The notes under the pieces are model-generated. The model was not told the DNA's origin and ran no database searches. It worked only from the letters and a program-made list of their open reading frames with translations. From Actinomycetota bacterium (GTDB lineage Bacteria > Actinomycetota > Actinomycetes > Nanopelagicales > Nanopelagicaceae), in contig CANHRF010000060.1 of NCBI GenBank assembly GCA_947463335.1, forward strand, positions 1-6,392: 6,392 nucleotides of DNA, written 5' to 3'. Within the stretch, counting starts at the first letter, position 1. Each line of letters begins with the position of its first letter. Shown piece after piece: positions 6,390 to 6,392 of this stretch. The position numbers and the translations under genes were made by a program.

Positions 6390-6392
6390 TGA
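6389..6392 (+). other. Possible start codon of a divergent gene running out of the window
   Basis: The window ends in ATGA, 32 bp from the divergent cca start. In actinobacteria the CCA-enzyme gene is commonly divergent from a NUDIX hydrolase - membrane protein - murJ cluster, so a rightward gene is expected here. Only four bases are visible, so identity and even existence of the gene are inference. Confidence 0.35.

Noticed and set aside
1..6392. Search for CRISPR arrays, tRNA/rRNA genes, insertion sequences, toxin-antitoxin pairs or phage genes
   Set aside because: No tandem repeat-spacer pattern, cloverleaf, transposase-like protein or terminal repeat was seen, and the window is nearly filled by five intact genes.

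Overview
The window looks like ordinary core chromosome from a small-genome, moderate-GC actinobacterium. The evidence is gene content and order: a DUF5318 protein, a class A penicillin-binding protein and a GT87-type membrane glycosyltransferase run in one direction. They match the actinobacterial block Rv0049-Rv0050(ponA1)-Rv0051 that precedes rpsF-ssb-rpsR-rplI, and an actinobacterial-type CCA tRNA nucleotidyltransferase sits nearby. GC by eye is well below that of Streptomyces or Mycobacterium, and many starts seem leaderless. A freshwater acI/Nanopelagicales-like lineage fits, but this is inference from composition and compactness, not proof.

Layout, left to right. At 1-66 lies a short non-coding stretch that would be transcribed leftward out of the window; it can fold into a two-stem RNA and by synteny should be the leader of the rpsF operon. 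At 67-1287 (minus) is the GT87 membrane protein, at 1288-3198 (minus) the bifunctional PBP PonA, and at 3208-3621 (minus) DUF5318. These three form a tight leftward operon with gaps of 0 and 9 nt. At 3645-4952 (plus) an MFS permease diverges from DUF5318 across only 23 bp. At 4911-6356 (minus) is the CCA-adding enzyme, whose 3' end overlaps the MFS 3' end tail-to-tail by 42 bp. At 6357-6388 is a 32-bp divergent promoter region containing a perfect inverted repeat, and an ATG at 6389 probably opens the next rightward gene. No stretch above 300 bases lacks a gene.

How the genes work together. PonA polymerises and cross-links peptidoglycan outside the membrane. The GT87 protein, translationally abutted to it, probably transfers a sugar from a lipid-linked donor to an envelope acceptor. 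DUF5318 is a small two-CxxC, probably zinc-binding cytoplasmic protein of unknown role that is conserved beside ponA. The CCA enzyme (tRNA 3'-end maturation) and the MFS exporter are functionally separate.

I see no defence system, mobile element, CRISPR array or tRNA/rRNA gene, and nothing that qualifies as a clearly new system. The most useful second-look items are the recurring TANCCT element just upstream of four starts, the leftward RNA fold at 25-64, the inverted repeat at 6369-6389, and the unexplained DUF5318-ponA-GT87 linkage.
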